A stretch of DNA of 64,000 bases from Spyradosoma sp004558035 (GCF_050314555.1 NZ_JBNPNH010000001.1:310001-374000); one strand, 5' to 3'. Numbered from the stretch's first letter, positions 1-8,711 are shown. Numbers and translations are program-made. The notes: generated by a model not told the origin, from the letters alone.

Positions 1-33
1 CCGAGTGGAGTATCATTCAAAGACTTTTTAGGC

Positions 34-261
34 GTGATTTTCTCGATATTGAAATTCGCGTTCGGGGTCTGTGTGTTTTGTCTCATTTCGGTTCCGTTTT
101 CGCTGTTCGGGTTCTGGATCGGTCTTTTGTGTCTGCTCGCCGTTCCCTTCCTTGTTTTCGGTTTTTGTTATCTCGTCTTTCTCCTTGAGGATAGGGCTTA
201 CACTCACGGACGGAAGAACGGCGAGAAGAGCAGTGAACAGAGAACAACGGATAGTGAATAG
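34..261 (+). CDS. small hydrophobic protein, probably two membrane spans
   Basis: This 75-residue ORF has a GTG start. Residues 1-53 are almost entirely hydrophobic and aromatic (Phe, Leu, Val, Cys) and could form two transmembrane helices; a short charged tail follows. The family is not recognised. The last residues (about SSEQRTTDSE) and the stop codon lie inside a tandem-heptamer repeat starting near 235, so the C-terminus appears to have been supplied by repeat insertion. Codon use is less GC-rich than in the window's core genes. It may be a real small membrane protein or a chance hydrophobic ORF. Confidence 0.35.
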   Translation: MIFSILKFAFGVCVFCLISVPFSLFGFWIGLLCLLAVPFLVFGFCYLVFLLEDRAYTHGRKNGEKSSEQRTTDSE

Positions 262-304
262 TGAATAACGTTATTCACTGTTCATTATTAACTATTAATT
301 ATCG
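235..304. repeat. back-to-back palindrome of degenerate heptamers
   Basis: Five heptamers of the GAAYAGT/GGATAGT type occupy 235-269. Five inverted heptamers (GTTATTC, ACTGTTC, ATTATTA, ACTATTA, ATTATCG) occupy 270-304 with no spacer, and the centre GAATAAC|GTTATTC is perfectly symmetric. The same heptamer family recurs near 9000, 62100 and 63150. Confidence 0.85.
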
Positions 305-310
305 TTGAGG

Positions 311-365
311 GTTGAATCGGCGGCGGAGCCGCCTGTTGATTCGGCTTCGCCGAGGACCCCTTCCT
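311..365. repeat. 55-bp intergenic module, copy 1
   Basis: This segment contains two nested hairpins (GGCGGCGGAGCCGCC and TCGGCTTCGCCGA). It matches the reverse complement of 55031-55085 at 48 of 55 aligned positions by eye. Both copies sit next to tandem-heptamer arms in intergenic DNA. Confidence 0.75.
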
Positions 366-418
366 TTTGCCGCTTTTTTTCGTGTTCTTCGTGTTCATTC
401 GCGGTTGAGTTTCGGTTT

Positions 419-694
419 TCAGTTGAAGATTTTTTCGACGACGGCTCCCGTCGTCGCCAGGATCGCCAGGATTTTCCAGATCAGCTCGCGGTTGAACTTC
501 ACGCCGGTTTCGACGACCTTGATTCGCTCGTCGTGCCGCGCCGACGTGGTCGCCAGGTCGTCGAGTTTGCCCTTGATTTCGGCGGTGTCTTTTTCCTGGC
601 GTTCTCCGCGCAGTCGTCCTTCTTCGCGCACCTTGTCGATGCTGTCTCCGATGTGCTTCAGCTTGGCGTCGAACACGTCGTCGTTCATGGTCAT
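419..694 (-). CDS. small coiled-coil protein with C-terminal membrane anchor (XhlA-like)
   Basis: This 91-residue protein begins MTMNDD. Residues 10-65 are highly charged with heptad-like spacing, consistent with a coiled coil. Residues 70-88 (around LIWKILAILATTGAVVE) form one hydrophobic C-terminal helix. That layout resembles the XhlA/hemolysin-type small proteins found beside phage holins, but no holin or endolysin lies nearby. It is convergent with the repeats at 235-365. The function is not established; it could be a phage-derived orphan. Confidence 0.5.
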   Translation of the reverse strand: MTMNDDVFDAKLKHIGDSIDKVREEGRLRGERQEKDTAEIKGKLDDLATTSARHDERIKVVETGVKFNRELIWKILAILATTGAVVEKIFN

Positions 695-736
695 TTTTCG
701 GAGAATTCGACGGTGAGGCCAGAGAAGCGTCCGCCT

Positions 737-773
737 AAAAAAACTCGAAGGACAGGCGGGAGGCCTGCCCTTC
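737..773 (-). terminator. Rho-independent terminator after the GH29/HAD operon
   Basis: Read on the minus strand, an 11-bp stem (GAAGGGCAGGC pairing with GCCTGTCCTTC, one G-T pair) is followed by a short spacer and seven T. It lies about 28 bp beyond the HAD phosphatase stop codon. Confidence 0.75.
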
Positions 774-800
774 TTCGTGCTTTCGCGTCTTTGCGAGAGC

Positions 801-1373
801 TCAGAATTCCGCGGCGACGAAGGCGGGGAAATCCGCGTGCAGCGCGACGCCGTTTTCGGCGAGCCAGCGGCGCGTTTCCGCGTCGATCGGCTTGCCCGTC
901 GCGACGGCGGCGGAGCGGATGCCCGCGTTGAGCCCGCAGAGCCAGTCGGACTTGCGGTCGCCCACCATGAAGCAGCGCTCGGGGCGCAGCCGCGAGAACG
1001 CCGCGAGCTGTTCGAGAATGAAGTCCGGCTTCGGCTTGCGGTAGCGCGATTCGCGGTCGGGCGCCTCGGGCGCGACGCCGCACGCCGCGAACGCGTCCGC
1101 GGGAACGCCGAGCAGCTCGAGGAAGCGCGCGTGGCATTTTTCGTAATCCGCCATCGTGAAGAAGCCGCGTCCGATGCCGCTCTGATTCGTGAGCAGGAAA
1201 AGCAGGCAGCCGGAGTCGAGCGCGCGGCGGACGGCCTCGCGGACGCCGGGAATGAGCTCCACCTTTTCCGGCTCGTGCAGGTAGTCCTTGTCGAAGATGA
1301 GCGTGCCGTCGCGGTCGAGGAAAAGCGCGTCGGGGCGGATTTTTTGAGCGTCGTCGTTCATGGTCGTCGTCAT
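801..1373 (-). CDS. HAD-IIIA phosphatase, GmhB/histidinol-phosphatase-like
   Basis: This 190-residue protein has HAD motif I FLDRDGTL (nucleophile Asp20, acid/base Asp22), motif II in LLTNQSGIGRG, and a late Lys-Pro-Lys-Pro plus GDRKSDWLCG segment matching motifs III and IV. This is the layout of GmhB-type sugar bisphosphate phosphatases. The Cys/His zinc loop of true GmhB is missing (the corresponding stretch is CGVAPEAPDRES), so the substrate is uncertain. The start at 1373 overlaps the GH29 stop as ATGA, implying translational coupling; an internal ATG at 1361 is an alternative. Confidence 0.82.
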   Translation of the reverse strand: MTTTMNDDAQKIRPDALFLDRDGTLIFDKDYLHEPEKVELIPGVREAVRRALDSGCLLFLLTNQSGIGRGFFTMADYEKCHARFLELLGVPADAFAACGVAPEAPDRESRYRKPKPDFILEQLAAFSRLRPERCFMVGDRKSDWLCGLNAGIRSAAVATGKPIDAETRRWLAENGVALHADFPAFVAAEF

Positions 1374-2734
1374 TTCGTTTCGTCGAGTTTCACTTTCAGC
1401 ACGGGGCAGAGCGCGTTCGGGTCGCCGCCGAGGATTTCGCCTTCGGGCAGATTTTCCGGGAGCGGCGTTCCCGCGGGAGGCAGAAAGACGTAGGCGAATT
1501 TTCCGTCCGCGCTCCGCGACGCGAACGCGCCCTCGAAGCCGTAATACGGGCGCGTGCCGTAAACCGCTTCGCCGTTCACGCGCAGCCAGGCGCCCACGGC
1601 GCGGAACACCGCCGCGACGTTTTCGGGAACGCTTCCGTCCGCCTTCGGGCCGACGTTCAGCAGCAGGTTGCCGCCTTTCGCCGTGCATTCCTCCAGCTGG
1701 CGGATCACGGTTTCGGCGGACTTGAAGTCGCCGTCGAATTTCGAGTAGCCCCAATGGCGCCCGACGGTCATGCAGCTTTCCCAGTCGGTGTCGGGATAGC
1801 CGTGCGCGGGAATGTGTTTTTCCGGCGCCATGTGGTCGCCGCAGCGCAGGTCGAGGCGCACATTCGCGTTCGTGTCGAAGCCGCCGTAGGCGTAGAGGCG
1901 GTTGTTCATCACGACGTCGGGCTGCAGCTCGCGGCACATTTCGATGAGCGCGGGAGCGTCCCAGCCGCGCTTGCCCGAGGCGGCGCCCTGCGAATAGTCC
2001 CACCAGAGCACGTCGATTTTCCCGTAGTTCGTGAGCAGCTCGCGCACCTGGTTTTTGAGATGGCGCAGATAGGCGGCGTGGTCGATCTCGCGCCCGGGAA
2101 CGCCTTCGCGCCACGCGATCTGGCCGCTCGGGTAGCACAGCTGCGGGCAGATCGTGTAGTCGTAGTTCGGGTGCGACCAGTCGATGACGGAATGGTAGAA
2201 GCCGACGCGGATTCCGCGGGAACGGAACGCGTCCGTGAACTCGCGGACGAGGTCGCGCCCGAAGCGGTCTTGCGCGTCGTAGTCGGTCTGCGCGGAGTCG
2301 AAGAGCGCGAAGCCGTCGTGGTGCTTCGTCGTCAGCACGGCGTAGCGGCAGCCGGCCTCCTGCGCGAGCGCGGCCCACTGCTCGGCGGCGTCGGCGCTCG
2401 GCGCGAAGCGCGGGAACGCTTCTTCGCGGTAGGTTTCGGTGTCGGTCTCGACGTTCTTCTGAATCCATTCGCCGCCGGCGTATTTTCCGCGCCATTCGCC
2501 CGCGAGCCCGGAATAAAGCCCGAAATGGATGAACATGCCGAACTTCGCGTCGCGCCACCAGCGCATGCGCGCGTCGCGCTCGGCGCGCGTCTCAAAGACG
2601 GGCGCGTGGTCGGCGTCGCCCGCGATCACGGGAACGCGCGGCGCGGGCGTTTCGGAGCGCGTTCCCGCCGAGGCGGAGAGCGCGAGGAGCGAAGCGGCGA
2701 GCACCGCGGCGGAGATTCGGGCAAGGGATTTCAT
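1370..2734 (-). CDS. secreted alpha-L-fucosidase, GH29
   Basis: This 454-residue enzyme has a signal peptide (MKSLARISAAVLAASLLALSASA). FGMFIHFGLYSGLAGEW near residues 65-81 is the N-terminal hallmark of GH29. The Asp in VLWWDYS (about residue 246) fits the catalytic nucleophile, and HHDGFA (138-143) is another conserved patch. It should release terminal fucose from host or plant glycans outside the cytoplasm. The start at 2734 was chosen because it begins a clear signal peptide; the longer reading frame upstream is implausible. It is followed by the HAD phosphatase with a 4-bp overlap. Confidence 0.93.
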   Translation of the reverse strand: MKSLARISAAVLAASLLALSASAGTRSETPAPRVPVIAGDADHAPVFETRAERDARMRWWRDAKFGMFIHFGLYSGLAGEWRGKYAGGEWIQKNVETDTETYREEAFPRFAPSADAAEQWAALAQEAGCRYAVLTTKHHDGFALFDSAQTDYDAQDRFGRDLVREFTDAFRSRGIRVGFYHSVIDWSHPNYDYTICPQLCYPSGQIAWREGVPGREIDHAAYLRHLKNQVRELLTNYGKIDVLWWDYSQGAASGKRGWDAPALIEMCRELQPDVVMNNRLYAYGGFDTNANVRLDLRCGDHMAPEKHIPAHGYPDTDWESCMTVGRHWGYSKFDGDFKSAETVIRQLEECTAKGGNLLLNVGPKADGSVPENVAAVFRAVGAWLRVNGEAVYGTRPYYGFEGAFASRSADGKFAYVFLPPAGTPLPENLPEGEILGGDPNALCPVLKVKLDETK

Positions 2735-2843
2735 GGTCTCGGGAAAATACCGTTTTCGCGGGAACGCGCGAGCAGTTTTTTGCGTTCGCCGCGCGAAAAA
2801 AAAAAAGAGAAATCCGGACGCGCTTCCCGGGCGCGGGAACGCG

Positions 2844-3905
2844 TCAGAGTTCGGAGAGGACGGACATTTCGTCGGCAATGACGCCGCGGGAACGCGTGAC
2901 GCGCAAAATCTCGTCCTCGATTTCGGCGGGCGGGAAAATCAGTCCGGGCGGGAGCGTTCCCGCGCGCTCGGCGAGGAAGAGCGCGCCCGCGTTGTGCAGC
3001 GCGAGCGTCGCGTCGATGTAGCGCAGGTGCGTCGGCTCGTCCAAAAAGAAGTTCAGAGACTTTTTGCCGCCCAGCACGCGCTCGGCGGGAACGCGCGGCC
3101 CGAATTCGTCCTCGACGCCCATGTTCGCGAGCAGCGCGCGGGAACGCGTCAGCGCGTCGGGCAGGTTTCCGCGGTCGTGCGCGCCGCGGACGCCCGTCGC
3201 GGAGACGACGGCGAACGCATCGCCGACGGCGGCGAGCACGCCCGCCTCGTCGCGGAAATCGACGATCGCGTCCGCCAGCCGGCGCACGAGCGGCGTCGCC
3301 GTCGCGGGATCGGTGACGACCGCGACGCGCGCGCCTTTTTTCTTCGCGTAGAAGACGAGCCCGGAGCCGACCTTGCCGCTGCCGAAGACGAGCAGGTTCC
3401 GCCCCGCCCAGTCGCCGAAGCCGCGCGCCGCCATCGCCCGGAAATAGCCCTCGCCCGTGCCGAGGCAGGTCTCGATGCGCTTGATCCTCCCGCCGTCGGC
3501 GAAGAAGACCGGCTCGGCGGCGCCCGCGTATTTTTCGGCGCCGGAGCGCGTCAGCTCGACGCGCCCGATCCGCGCGCGCCACGCGGCGAACGCTCCCGCG
3601 TTGTCGAGCACGAGGTCCGCGTCGAACTTCGCGCCGTCGTCGCGCACGACGGGAACGCCCTCGGATTCGAGGTATTTTCTGACGTCGGGCGCGTGCGGGA
3701 ACAGCTCCGTGACGCCGACGGAAAGCTCGGCTCCGGCGGCGATCAGCGCGCGCCATTTCGTGAGCGTGTTGCGGAAGACGGGCGTGGCGTCGACGATCTT
3801 CATCCCGGCGAGCGGGCGCGTCTTCGCCCAGGTTTCGCACTGGGCGTTCAGCGCGGGAAAGTCGCTCGGAGAGTAATGTGCGGAAATGACGGAATCGAAA
3901 AGCAT
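2844..3905 (-). CDS. S-adenosylhomocysteine hydrolase-like NAD-binding protein
   Basis: At 353 residues this is shorter than classical AHCY (about 430-490). A Rossmann glycine motif GSGKVGSG lies at 175-182, followed by the beta2 segment ARVAVVTD. The region around THLRYIDATLALHNAGALFLAE resembles the AHCY C-terminal helix, and the N-terminal WRALIAAGAELSV/YLESEGVPVV pattern is AHCY-like. The canonical Lys/Asp pair and the NLYGC-type segment near the active site are not recognisable, so the activity may have diverged. It lies in the same strand run as metX, which suggests a role in the methionine/homocysteine cycle. Confidence 0.65.
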   Translation of the reverse strand: MLFDSVISAHYSPSDFPALNAQCETWAKTRPLAGMKIVDATPVFRNTLTKWRALIAAGAELSVGVTELFPHAPDVRKYLESEGVPVVRDDGAKFDADLVLDNAGAFAAWRARIGRVELTRSGAEKYAGAAEPVFFADGGRIKRIETCLGTGEGYFRAMAARGFGDWAGRNLLVFGSGKVGSGLVFYAKKKGARVAVVTDPATATPLVRRLADAIVDFRDEAGVLAAVGDAFAVVSATGVRGAHDRGNLPDALTRSRALLANMGVEDEFGPRVPAERVLGGKKSLNFFLDEPTHLRYIDATLALHNAGALFLAERAGTLPPGLIFPPAEIEDEILRVTRSRGVIADEMSVLSEL

Positions 3906-3972
3906 TTTCGGAAAAAGGTTAAGGAGTTGAAGGAGTTTAAAAGACGATTGCGCCTCCGCTCCTCGGCCCGCC

Positions 3973-4263
3973 TCACTGCCAGGCCTGAAGATTGAGGAGC
4001 GCGCGGTCGGCGGAGCCTTCGTTTTCCGCGAAATAGACGGCGAGGCGCAGCGCGGGCAGCGCGACCGCGGGTTCGGCGGCGAAATCGACCTTGCGGATTT
4101 CCGCGAAGAGCGAATCCGCGGAGCGTCCCCGCAGCTGGAAGACGTCGGAATAGCCGGCGTCGATCAGCCAGCGCGCGACGGCGACGGGCATGTGCGGAAT
4201 GCGCATGAACGGGCTTCCGAGCGCGACGGGATCGGTCTTCTTCTTTTTGCCTTTGCCGCGCAT
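3973..4263 (-). CDS. small helix-hairpin-helix-like protein (Cdd1-like)
   Basis: This 96-residue protein starts 3 bp after the metX stop, so it is probably co-translated. After a Lys-rich N-terminus, residues 20-85 (FMRIPHMPVAVARWLIDAGYSDVFQLRGRS, ending ALRLAVYFAEN) resemble the pathogenicity-locus/Cdd1 family: an IPxMPxxxAxxL helix-hairpin-helix, then a short helical region ending in AVYFA. The assignment rests on pattern only. The role is unknown; DNA or protein binding is possible. Confidence 0.5.
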   Translation of the reverse strand: MRGKGKKKKTDPVALGSPFMRIPHMPVAVARWLIDAGYSDVFQLRGRSADSLFAEIRKVDFAAEPAVALPALRLAVYFAENEGSADRALLNLQAWQ

Positions 4264-4266
4264 GGT

Positions 4267-5436
4267 TCAGTTCTCCTCGAGAAAACGCGCCGTCGTCTCG
4301 TACAGATGCGGCGAGTTGAGCAGGAAGGAGTCGTGCCCGGCGACGGCCTCGATCTCGACGTAGCGCGCGTCCTTGCCCGCGCGCTTCAGCGCGATGACGA
4401 TTTCGCGGTTCTGCCACGGCGGGTAGAGCCAGTCCGTCGAAAAGCCGACGACGAGCGTGCGCGCCTTCACGCAGGCGAAAGTCTGGTCCAGCGAATGCTC
4501 CTTCGCGAGGTTGAAGAAGTCGCTCGCCGCCGTGATGTAGAGGTACGAATTCGCGTCGAAGCGGTCGAGGAATTTTTCGCCCTGGTGGTGCAGATAGCTC
4601 TCGATCGGAAAGGTGATCTTGCGGAGAAATTCGCCGGTCTTGATGCGCCCGCCGGGCAGCTCGGGCGATTTTTCGCGGCGGATCTTCGCCGTCAGGCTGA
4701 AGTCGGAAAGGTAGGTGATGTGCGCCATCATGCGCGCGACGGCGAGCCCGCTGCGCGGTCCCGTGCCCTCGAGTTCGCCGTAGTAGCCGCCGAGCCAGTT
4801 CGGGTCCTGCGTGATCGCGGCGCGCGCGACGGAATTGAACGCCGTCGCCTGCGTGTTCTGCTTCGCCGCGCACGCCATGGCGATGACGTTCTTCACCATG
4901 TCGGGGAATTCGATCTCCCAGATCAGCGCCTGCATCCCGCCCATCGAGCCGCCGATGACGGCGTGGAGGCGCCGGATGCCGAGCGAGTCGATCAGCAGCT
5001 TCTGCGCGCGCACCATGTCGCGGAACGTCAGCACCGGGAAATCGATGCCGTAGGGATCGCCCGTCTCGGGGTTCACGGAAGTCGGTCCCGTGGAGCCGCT
5101 GCAGCCGCCGAGGCAGTTCGAGCAGATCACGAAATACTTGCGCGTGTCCACCGCCTTGCCCGGCCCGATGAAGTGGTCCCACCAGCCCGGGCGCTTGTCC
5201 TCGGGGCGATGGCGCCCGGCGACGTGGTGGTCGCCCGTGAGCGCGTGGCAGATCAGAATGGCGTTGGACTTGTCGGCGTTGAGCGCGCCGTAGGTCTCGT
5301 AGCGCAGCGTGAAGTTCGGAATCGAGCCGCCGAGCTCGAACTCGAAGGGCCGGTCGTAAACGAAATCCTGCGGAGAAACGAGGTCGGAAGCGCCTTCTCC
5401 GTTGATTTCCTGGGTCAGTTCGTCGTCGTCCGTCAT
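4267..5436 (-). CDS. metX: homoserine O-acetyltransferase
   Basis: This 389-residue alpha/beta-hydrolase makes O-acetylhomoserine in methionine synthesis. Visible hallmarks are the nucleophile elbow GGSMGGM (Ser164), NCLGGCSGSTGPTS (about 107-120), FSTDWLYPP and AGHDSFLL carrying the late acid and His of the triad. Length and motif order are typical. The start overlaps the phosphatase stop as ATGA, so phosphatase, metX and the small HhH-like gene form one transcript. No SAM riboswitch or other leader was recognised upstream. Confidence 0.94.
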   Translation of the reverse strand: MTDDDELTQEINGEGASDLVSPQDFVYDRPFEFELGGSIPNFTLRYETYGALNADKSNAILICHALTGDHHVAGRHRPEDKRPGWWDHFIGPGKAVDTRKYFVICSNCLGGCSGSTGPTSVNPETGDPYGIDFPVLTFRDMVRAQKLLIDSLGIRRLHAVIGGSMGGMQALIWEIEFPDMVKNVIAMACAAKQNTQATAFNSVARAAITQDPNWLGGYYGELEGTGPRSGLAVARMMAHITYLSDFSLTAKIRREKSPELPGGRIKTGEFLRKITFPIESYLHHQGEKFLDRFDANSYLYITAASDFFNLAKEHSLDQTFACVKARTLVVGFSTDWLYPPWQNREIVIALKRAGKDARYVEIEAVAGHDSFLLNSPHLYETTARFLEEN

Positions 5437-5897
5437 GCGGTCTTCGCCTCCGGGAGTTTGCTTAAGAATTCGATGAGCCGCGGGAACGCCGCGCGTATGG
5501 CGTCGCGCGCGGCGCGGTAGCCGTCGAGCGTCGCGCCGAAGGGATCGGGCACGTTCACGACCAGCACGTGCGGTGGCAGTTCGGAAAAAAGTTCTTCGAC
5601 CGCCTCGACGTGCCCGCGCGTGAGCCCGACGAGGACGAGCGTCCGCGCCAGAATCGCCTCGGAGATGCGGCGGGAACGGTGCGCGGAAAGATCCGCGCCG
5701 CATTCGGCGACCGCGCGGACGGCGTTCACGGAAGCCGTCTCGCCGTCCATCGCGGAAACGCCGCACGAAGCGACGTCGAACGCGTCCGCGAGCCCGGCGC
5801 GCGCCAGCTCCGCGCGGAAAAGCGCCTCCGCCATCGGGCTTCGGCAGGTGTTCCCGGTGCAGACGAAAAGAATGGTTCTTCGCGGTTCGTTCGGCAT
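5433..5897 (-). CDS. low-molecular-weight protein phosphatase / arsenate reductase family
   Basis: This 154-residue protein carries the P-loop CTGNTCRS at 13-20 (nucleophile Cys13) and the late general-acid motif VPDPFG (Asp118) of the LMW-PTP family. It could act as a tyrosine phosphatase or arginine phosphatase (YwlE-like, given Thr after Cys in CTGNTCRS). Arsenate reduction is less likely without ars neighbours. It is the first gene of a short operon and overlaps metX by 4 bp. Confidence 0.88.
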   Translation of the reverse strand: MPNEPRRTILFVCTGNTCRSPMAEALFRAELARAGLADAFDVASCGVSAMDGETASVNAVRAVAECGADLSAHRSRRISEAILARTLVLVGLTRGHVEAVEELFSELPPHVLVVNVPDPFGATLDGYRAARDAIRAAFPRLIEFLSKLPEAKTA

Positions 5898-5944
5898 AAA
5901 ATCAGTCAGAAATGAAACGACTTTCCGGCGGGTTTCGCAATGTT

Positions 5945-6080
5945 TTAAAGGAGGTTATGAGGTGACGAGGTTATGAAGTTCATTGAGTTCGGCTTCGCCG
6001 AAAGAAGATCAGACGCTTCAGCTTTTAAGCTTTTTCGACCTCCATAACCTTCATAACCGCCATAACCTCATCACTTCTCT
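5945..6080. repeat. palindromic element with GTTATGAG octamer arms
   Basis: The left arm (about 5950-5980) is built of octamers such as GTTATGAG, GTGACGAG and GTTATGAA. The right arm (6039-6078) is their inverted counterpart (CATAACC repeats). The centre holds the module TTCGGCTTCGCCGAAAG, a reverse-oriented copy of the module at 31516-31549 and 63194-63225. It lies between two genes transcribed in the same direction. Confidence 0.8.
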
Positions 6081-6083
6081 AAT

Positions 6084-8576
6084 TCACTTCGCGCGGAGAA
6101 TCTCGAAGACCGTCACGCTCTTGCCCTTCGGCGGCGCGATCTTGATCGAGCCGTCCGCCTCGACCTTCACGCTCGCGGGATCGCTCGAAAGCACGAACGT
6201 CCGCCGCGCGCCCTTCTCCGCCGGCAGCGTCGCCGCCGAGGAAAACGCGTAGCCGGAGAACGGATCGCCGTCCGTCATGCTGGCGCGCGAAGTCGCCTTC
6301 GCGTCCGCGGGAACGTCGAACTTGAATTCCTCGAGCTTGATGTTCAGCGGCTTGCCGGACGTGTTCACGTAGCGGAAGAAGCGGATCTTCCGCCCCGCGT
6401 CGAGCCTGCCTTCGAGCTCGGCGCCCTTGTTTTCCGTCTTGAGCTTTTCCCACTTCACGCCGTCCCTGGAGACTTCGACGGCGCCGCTCTTCGACGCGTC
6501 CTTGTTCTCGAGGCGCAGATGGACGTATTCGCCGTGAATGCCTTCCGGCAGGCCGATGCCGACGAACTGCTTCGGCGCGAGCGTGAACGGCTCGAACTTC
6601 TTCAGCCGCACGAACTTGCCTTCCTCGCGCACGGGCTCGGCGCTCTTCAGCGCGGGAACGTCCGTCACGACGACGAATCCCGAGCCTTCCCCGCCGGCGG
6701 AGGCCGCGGCGCCCGCGGAGGCGCCGACCTGGCGGCACAGCTTCGCCCATTCGCCCCGGAACGCCTCGCGCACGAACGGCGTCACGTGCAGCCCGGCGAC
6801 CTTCAGCGCGTTGGAATCCTTGCGTCCGATGACGGTCTCCTCGTTGCTGCGCTTCATGCGCGCCTCGGAGTAATGCTCGATCCTGTCGAACGCCTTGGCG
6901 ACGCGCCCGGCGGCCTCGAGCTTCTTCTCCGGCGTTCCCGCGCCCGCCATTTCGACGGTCGCCTCGCCCGCCTCGCCGAGCATCGAAACGCCCTTGATCC
7001 AGTATTCGAGCTCGTGCCACAGCCGCGGGTTCGCCTTGGGCATCTCCTTCGCGAGCCTGCGCCCGGCGGCGTTCATCTTTTCGAATTCGGCGACGAGCGC
7101 CTTCCTCGTTCCCGCGGAAAGCTTGCCGCCCTCCAGCTCCTTCTTCGCCGCTTCGAGCGTCGGCAGAAAATCGACGGATTCCTCCTTGCGGTAGCCGTGC
7201 CCGTTCGGGCCCAGGTCGGAATTGTGCTTGGAAAATTCGTACATCGCCTTCGCGGAAACGCCCGGATAGACGAGCGCGAAGCCTTCCTTCCACGCGCGCT
7301 GCGAATCGAACGCGCCCGTGTTCCACGCCCAGCAGCCCGTGCCGAAAACGCCGATCTTCGACGCCTCCGGCTTGTCCATCGGGTTCGCCGTCATGCCGAC
7401 GATCTTGCCCTTCGTCTTCGGATCGAGCCCGTAGGTGCGCCCCATGCACAGCGCGGCGCTGCGCGCGTAGTCGATGACCGGCCAGTTCCACCAGATGTAG
7501 GGCGCGCGGCGGATGCGCTTGCTCACCCAATCGACCGTGCCCTCGGTGATGTCCGTGCAGACGGAATCGCCCGTCCACATGACGTTGATGCTCGGGTGCA
7601 GCTTTTCGCCGAGCACGTCGAGATAGTCGCCGCCCGACCAGCCTTTGTTGTACTGGCTCGGGCACATGACGAGCGGCGCCACGTCGTTCTTCTTCGCGAT
7701 GAAGTTTTCCTGCACGTAGTTGCAGACGCGCGCCTGCAGCTCGCCGTTGTGCGTGAAGATGTCGTCGAAGAACACGCCGAACGCGCGCACGCCGAGCCCG
7801 TACATCAGCTCGAACTTGTCCACGAGCTTCTTCATGTCCGCGTCCGCGTTCCCGGGATTGTTGATGATGCTGCCGACGTGCGCCGCCCAGACGAAGCGGA
7901 CGTGGTTGTCCGTCGCCGCCTTGATCTGCTTTCTGAGCAGCTCCGCCTGCTCCTTCGGGTAGGGTTCCCACCAGTGCGCGTGGTGATACTTGTCGTCCTT
8001 CGGGCCGTAGATGTAGGTGTTCATCTTGAACTTCCCGTAAAGCTCGTACTGCGAGATGCGCGCGTCCGGGTGCCACGGATCGCCGTAGTAGCCCTCGACG
8101 ACGCCGCGGAACGGCACGTCCGGCCAGTCCAGCACTTCGCCGCAGGCGATCTCGCCGTCGATGTCGATCATGCGCGCGATCGTCTGCACCGCGTAGAATT
8201 CGCCGTCCGCGTCCGCGGCGCTGATCCAGATCCCTTTCGGCGTCACGTTCAGCCAATACGCGCCTTCGCGGGGCTTCACCTTCGCCGCGGCGAGGCGTTT
8301 CTTCAGCGTCGCGCCGTCCTTTTCGAAGACGATGTTCACCGAGCCCGCGGGAGCGATCTTCTTGCCCTTGAAATGCCTGCACGCGGCGGCGATCGACGGA
8401 TATTTGCGCGCCGCGGCGGCGGAAAGCGCGCTCGCGGGAATCTTCTGAGAGCCGGCGGGCTTCACCTGCTGCGGCGTCGGGAAAATGTCCTTCGCGGGCG
8501 CGGCGGAAACGCACGGCGCGACGAAGGCGGAAAGCGCGGCCGCGAAGACCGCAGGGAAAACTGAGTGGGGTTTCAT
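6084..8576 (-). CDS. secreted beta-N-acetylglucosaminidase, GH84
   Basis: This 830-residue enzyme has a signal peptide (residues 1-25) and an N-terminal GH20b/GH84-type alpha-beta domain (about 30-150). The GH84 barrel begins at RGVVEGYYGDPW (157-168), followed by KMNTYIYGPKDD (184-195). The catalytic Asp pair is VFFDDI (Asp271/Asp272), which works by substrate-assisted catalysis. A helical region and a C-terminal discoidin-like beta domain (about 660-830) follow. It probably trims GlcNAc from mucin or O-GlcNAc glycans. Confidence 0.93.
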   Translation of the reverse strand: MKPHSVFPAVFAAALSAFVAPCVSAAPAKDIFPTPQQVKPAGSQKIPASALSAAAARKYPSIAAACRHFKGKKIAPAGSVNIVFEKDGATLKKRLAAAKVKPREGAYWLNVTPKGIWISAADADGEFYAVQTIARMIDIDGEIACGEVLDWPDVPFRGVVEGYYGDPWHPDARISQYELYGKFKMNTYIYGPKDDKYHHAHWWEPYPKEQAELLRKQIKAATDNHVRFVWAAHVGSIINNPGNADADMKKLVDKFELMYGLGVRAFGVFFDDIFTHNGELQARVCNYVQENFIAKKNDVAPLVMCPSQYNKGWSGGDYLDVLGEKLHPSINVMWTGDSVCTDITEGTVDWVSKRIRRAPYIWWNWPVIDYARSAALCMGRTYGLDPKTKGKIVGMTANPMDKPEASKIGVFGTGCWAWNTGAFDSQRAWKEGFALVYPGVSAKAMYEFSKHNSDLGPNGHGYRKEESVDFLPTLEAAKKELEGGKLSAGTRKALVAEFEKMNAAGRRLAKEMPKANPRLWHELEYWIKGVSMLGEAGEATVEMAGAGTPEKKLEAAGRVAKAFDRIEHYSEARMKRSNEETVIGRKDSNALKVAGLHVTPFVREAFRGEWAKLCRQVGASAGAAASAGGEGSGFVVVTDVPALKSAEPVREEGKFVRLKKFEPFTLAPKQFVGIGLPEGIHGEYVHLRLENKDASKSGAVEVSRDGVKWEKLKTENKGAELEGRLDAGRKIRFFRYVNTSGKPLNIKLEEFKFDVPADAKATSRASMTDGDPFSGYAFSSAATLPAEKGARRTFVLSSDPASVKVEADGSIKIAPPKGKSVTVFEILRAK

Positions 8577-8711
8577 GCCGGCAATTCAAGCTTTCCCGCG
8601 CCGCGAGGTCAAAAGGAAAAGCCGCCGCCGCGGGCGTTCCCGCTCGGGAAAAAATGCGTTGCGGGAACGCGCGCGGGAACGCATAGTTTCCGCATCAATT
8701 CCGTCACCGCC

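Noticed and set aside
5898..5944. SAM riboswitch before the metX operon
   Set aside because: The gap is too short and carries no SAM-I type stems.
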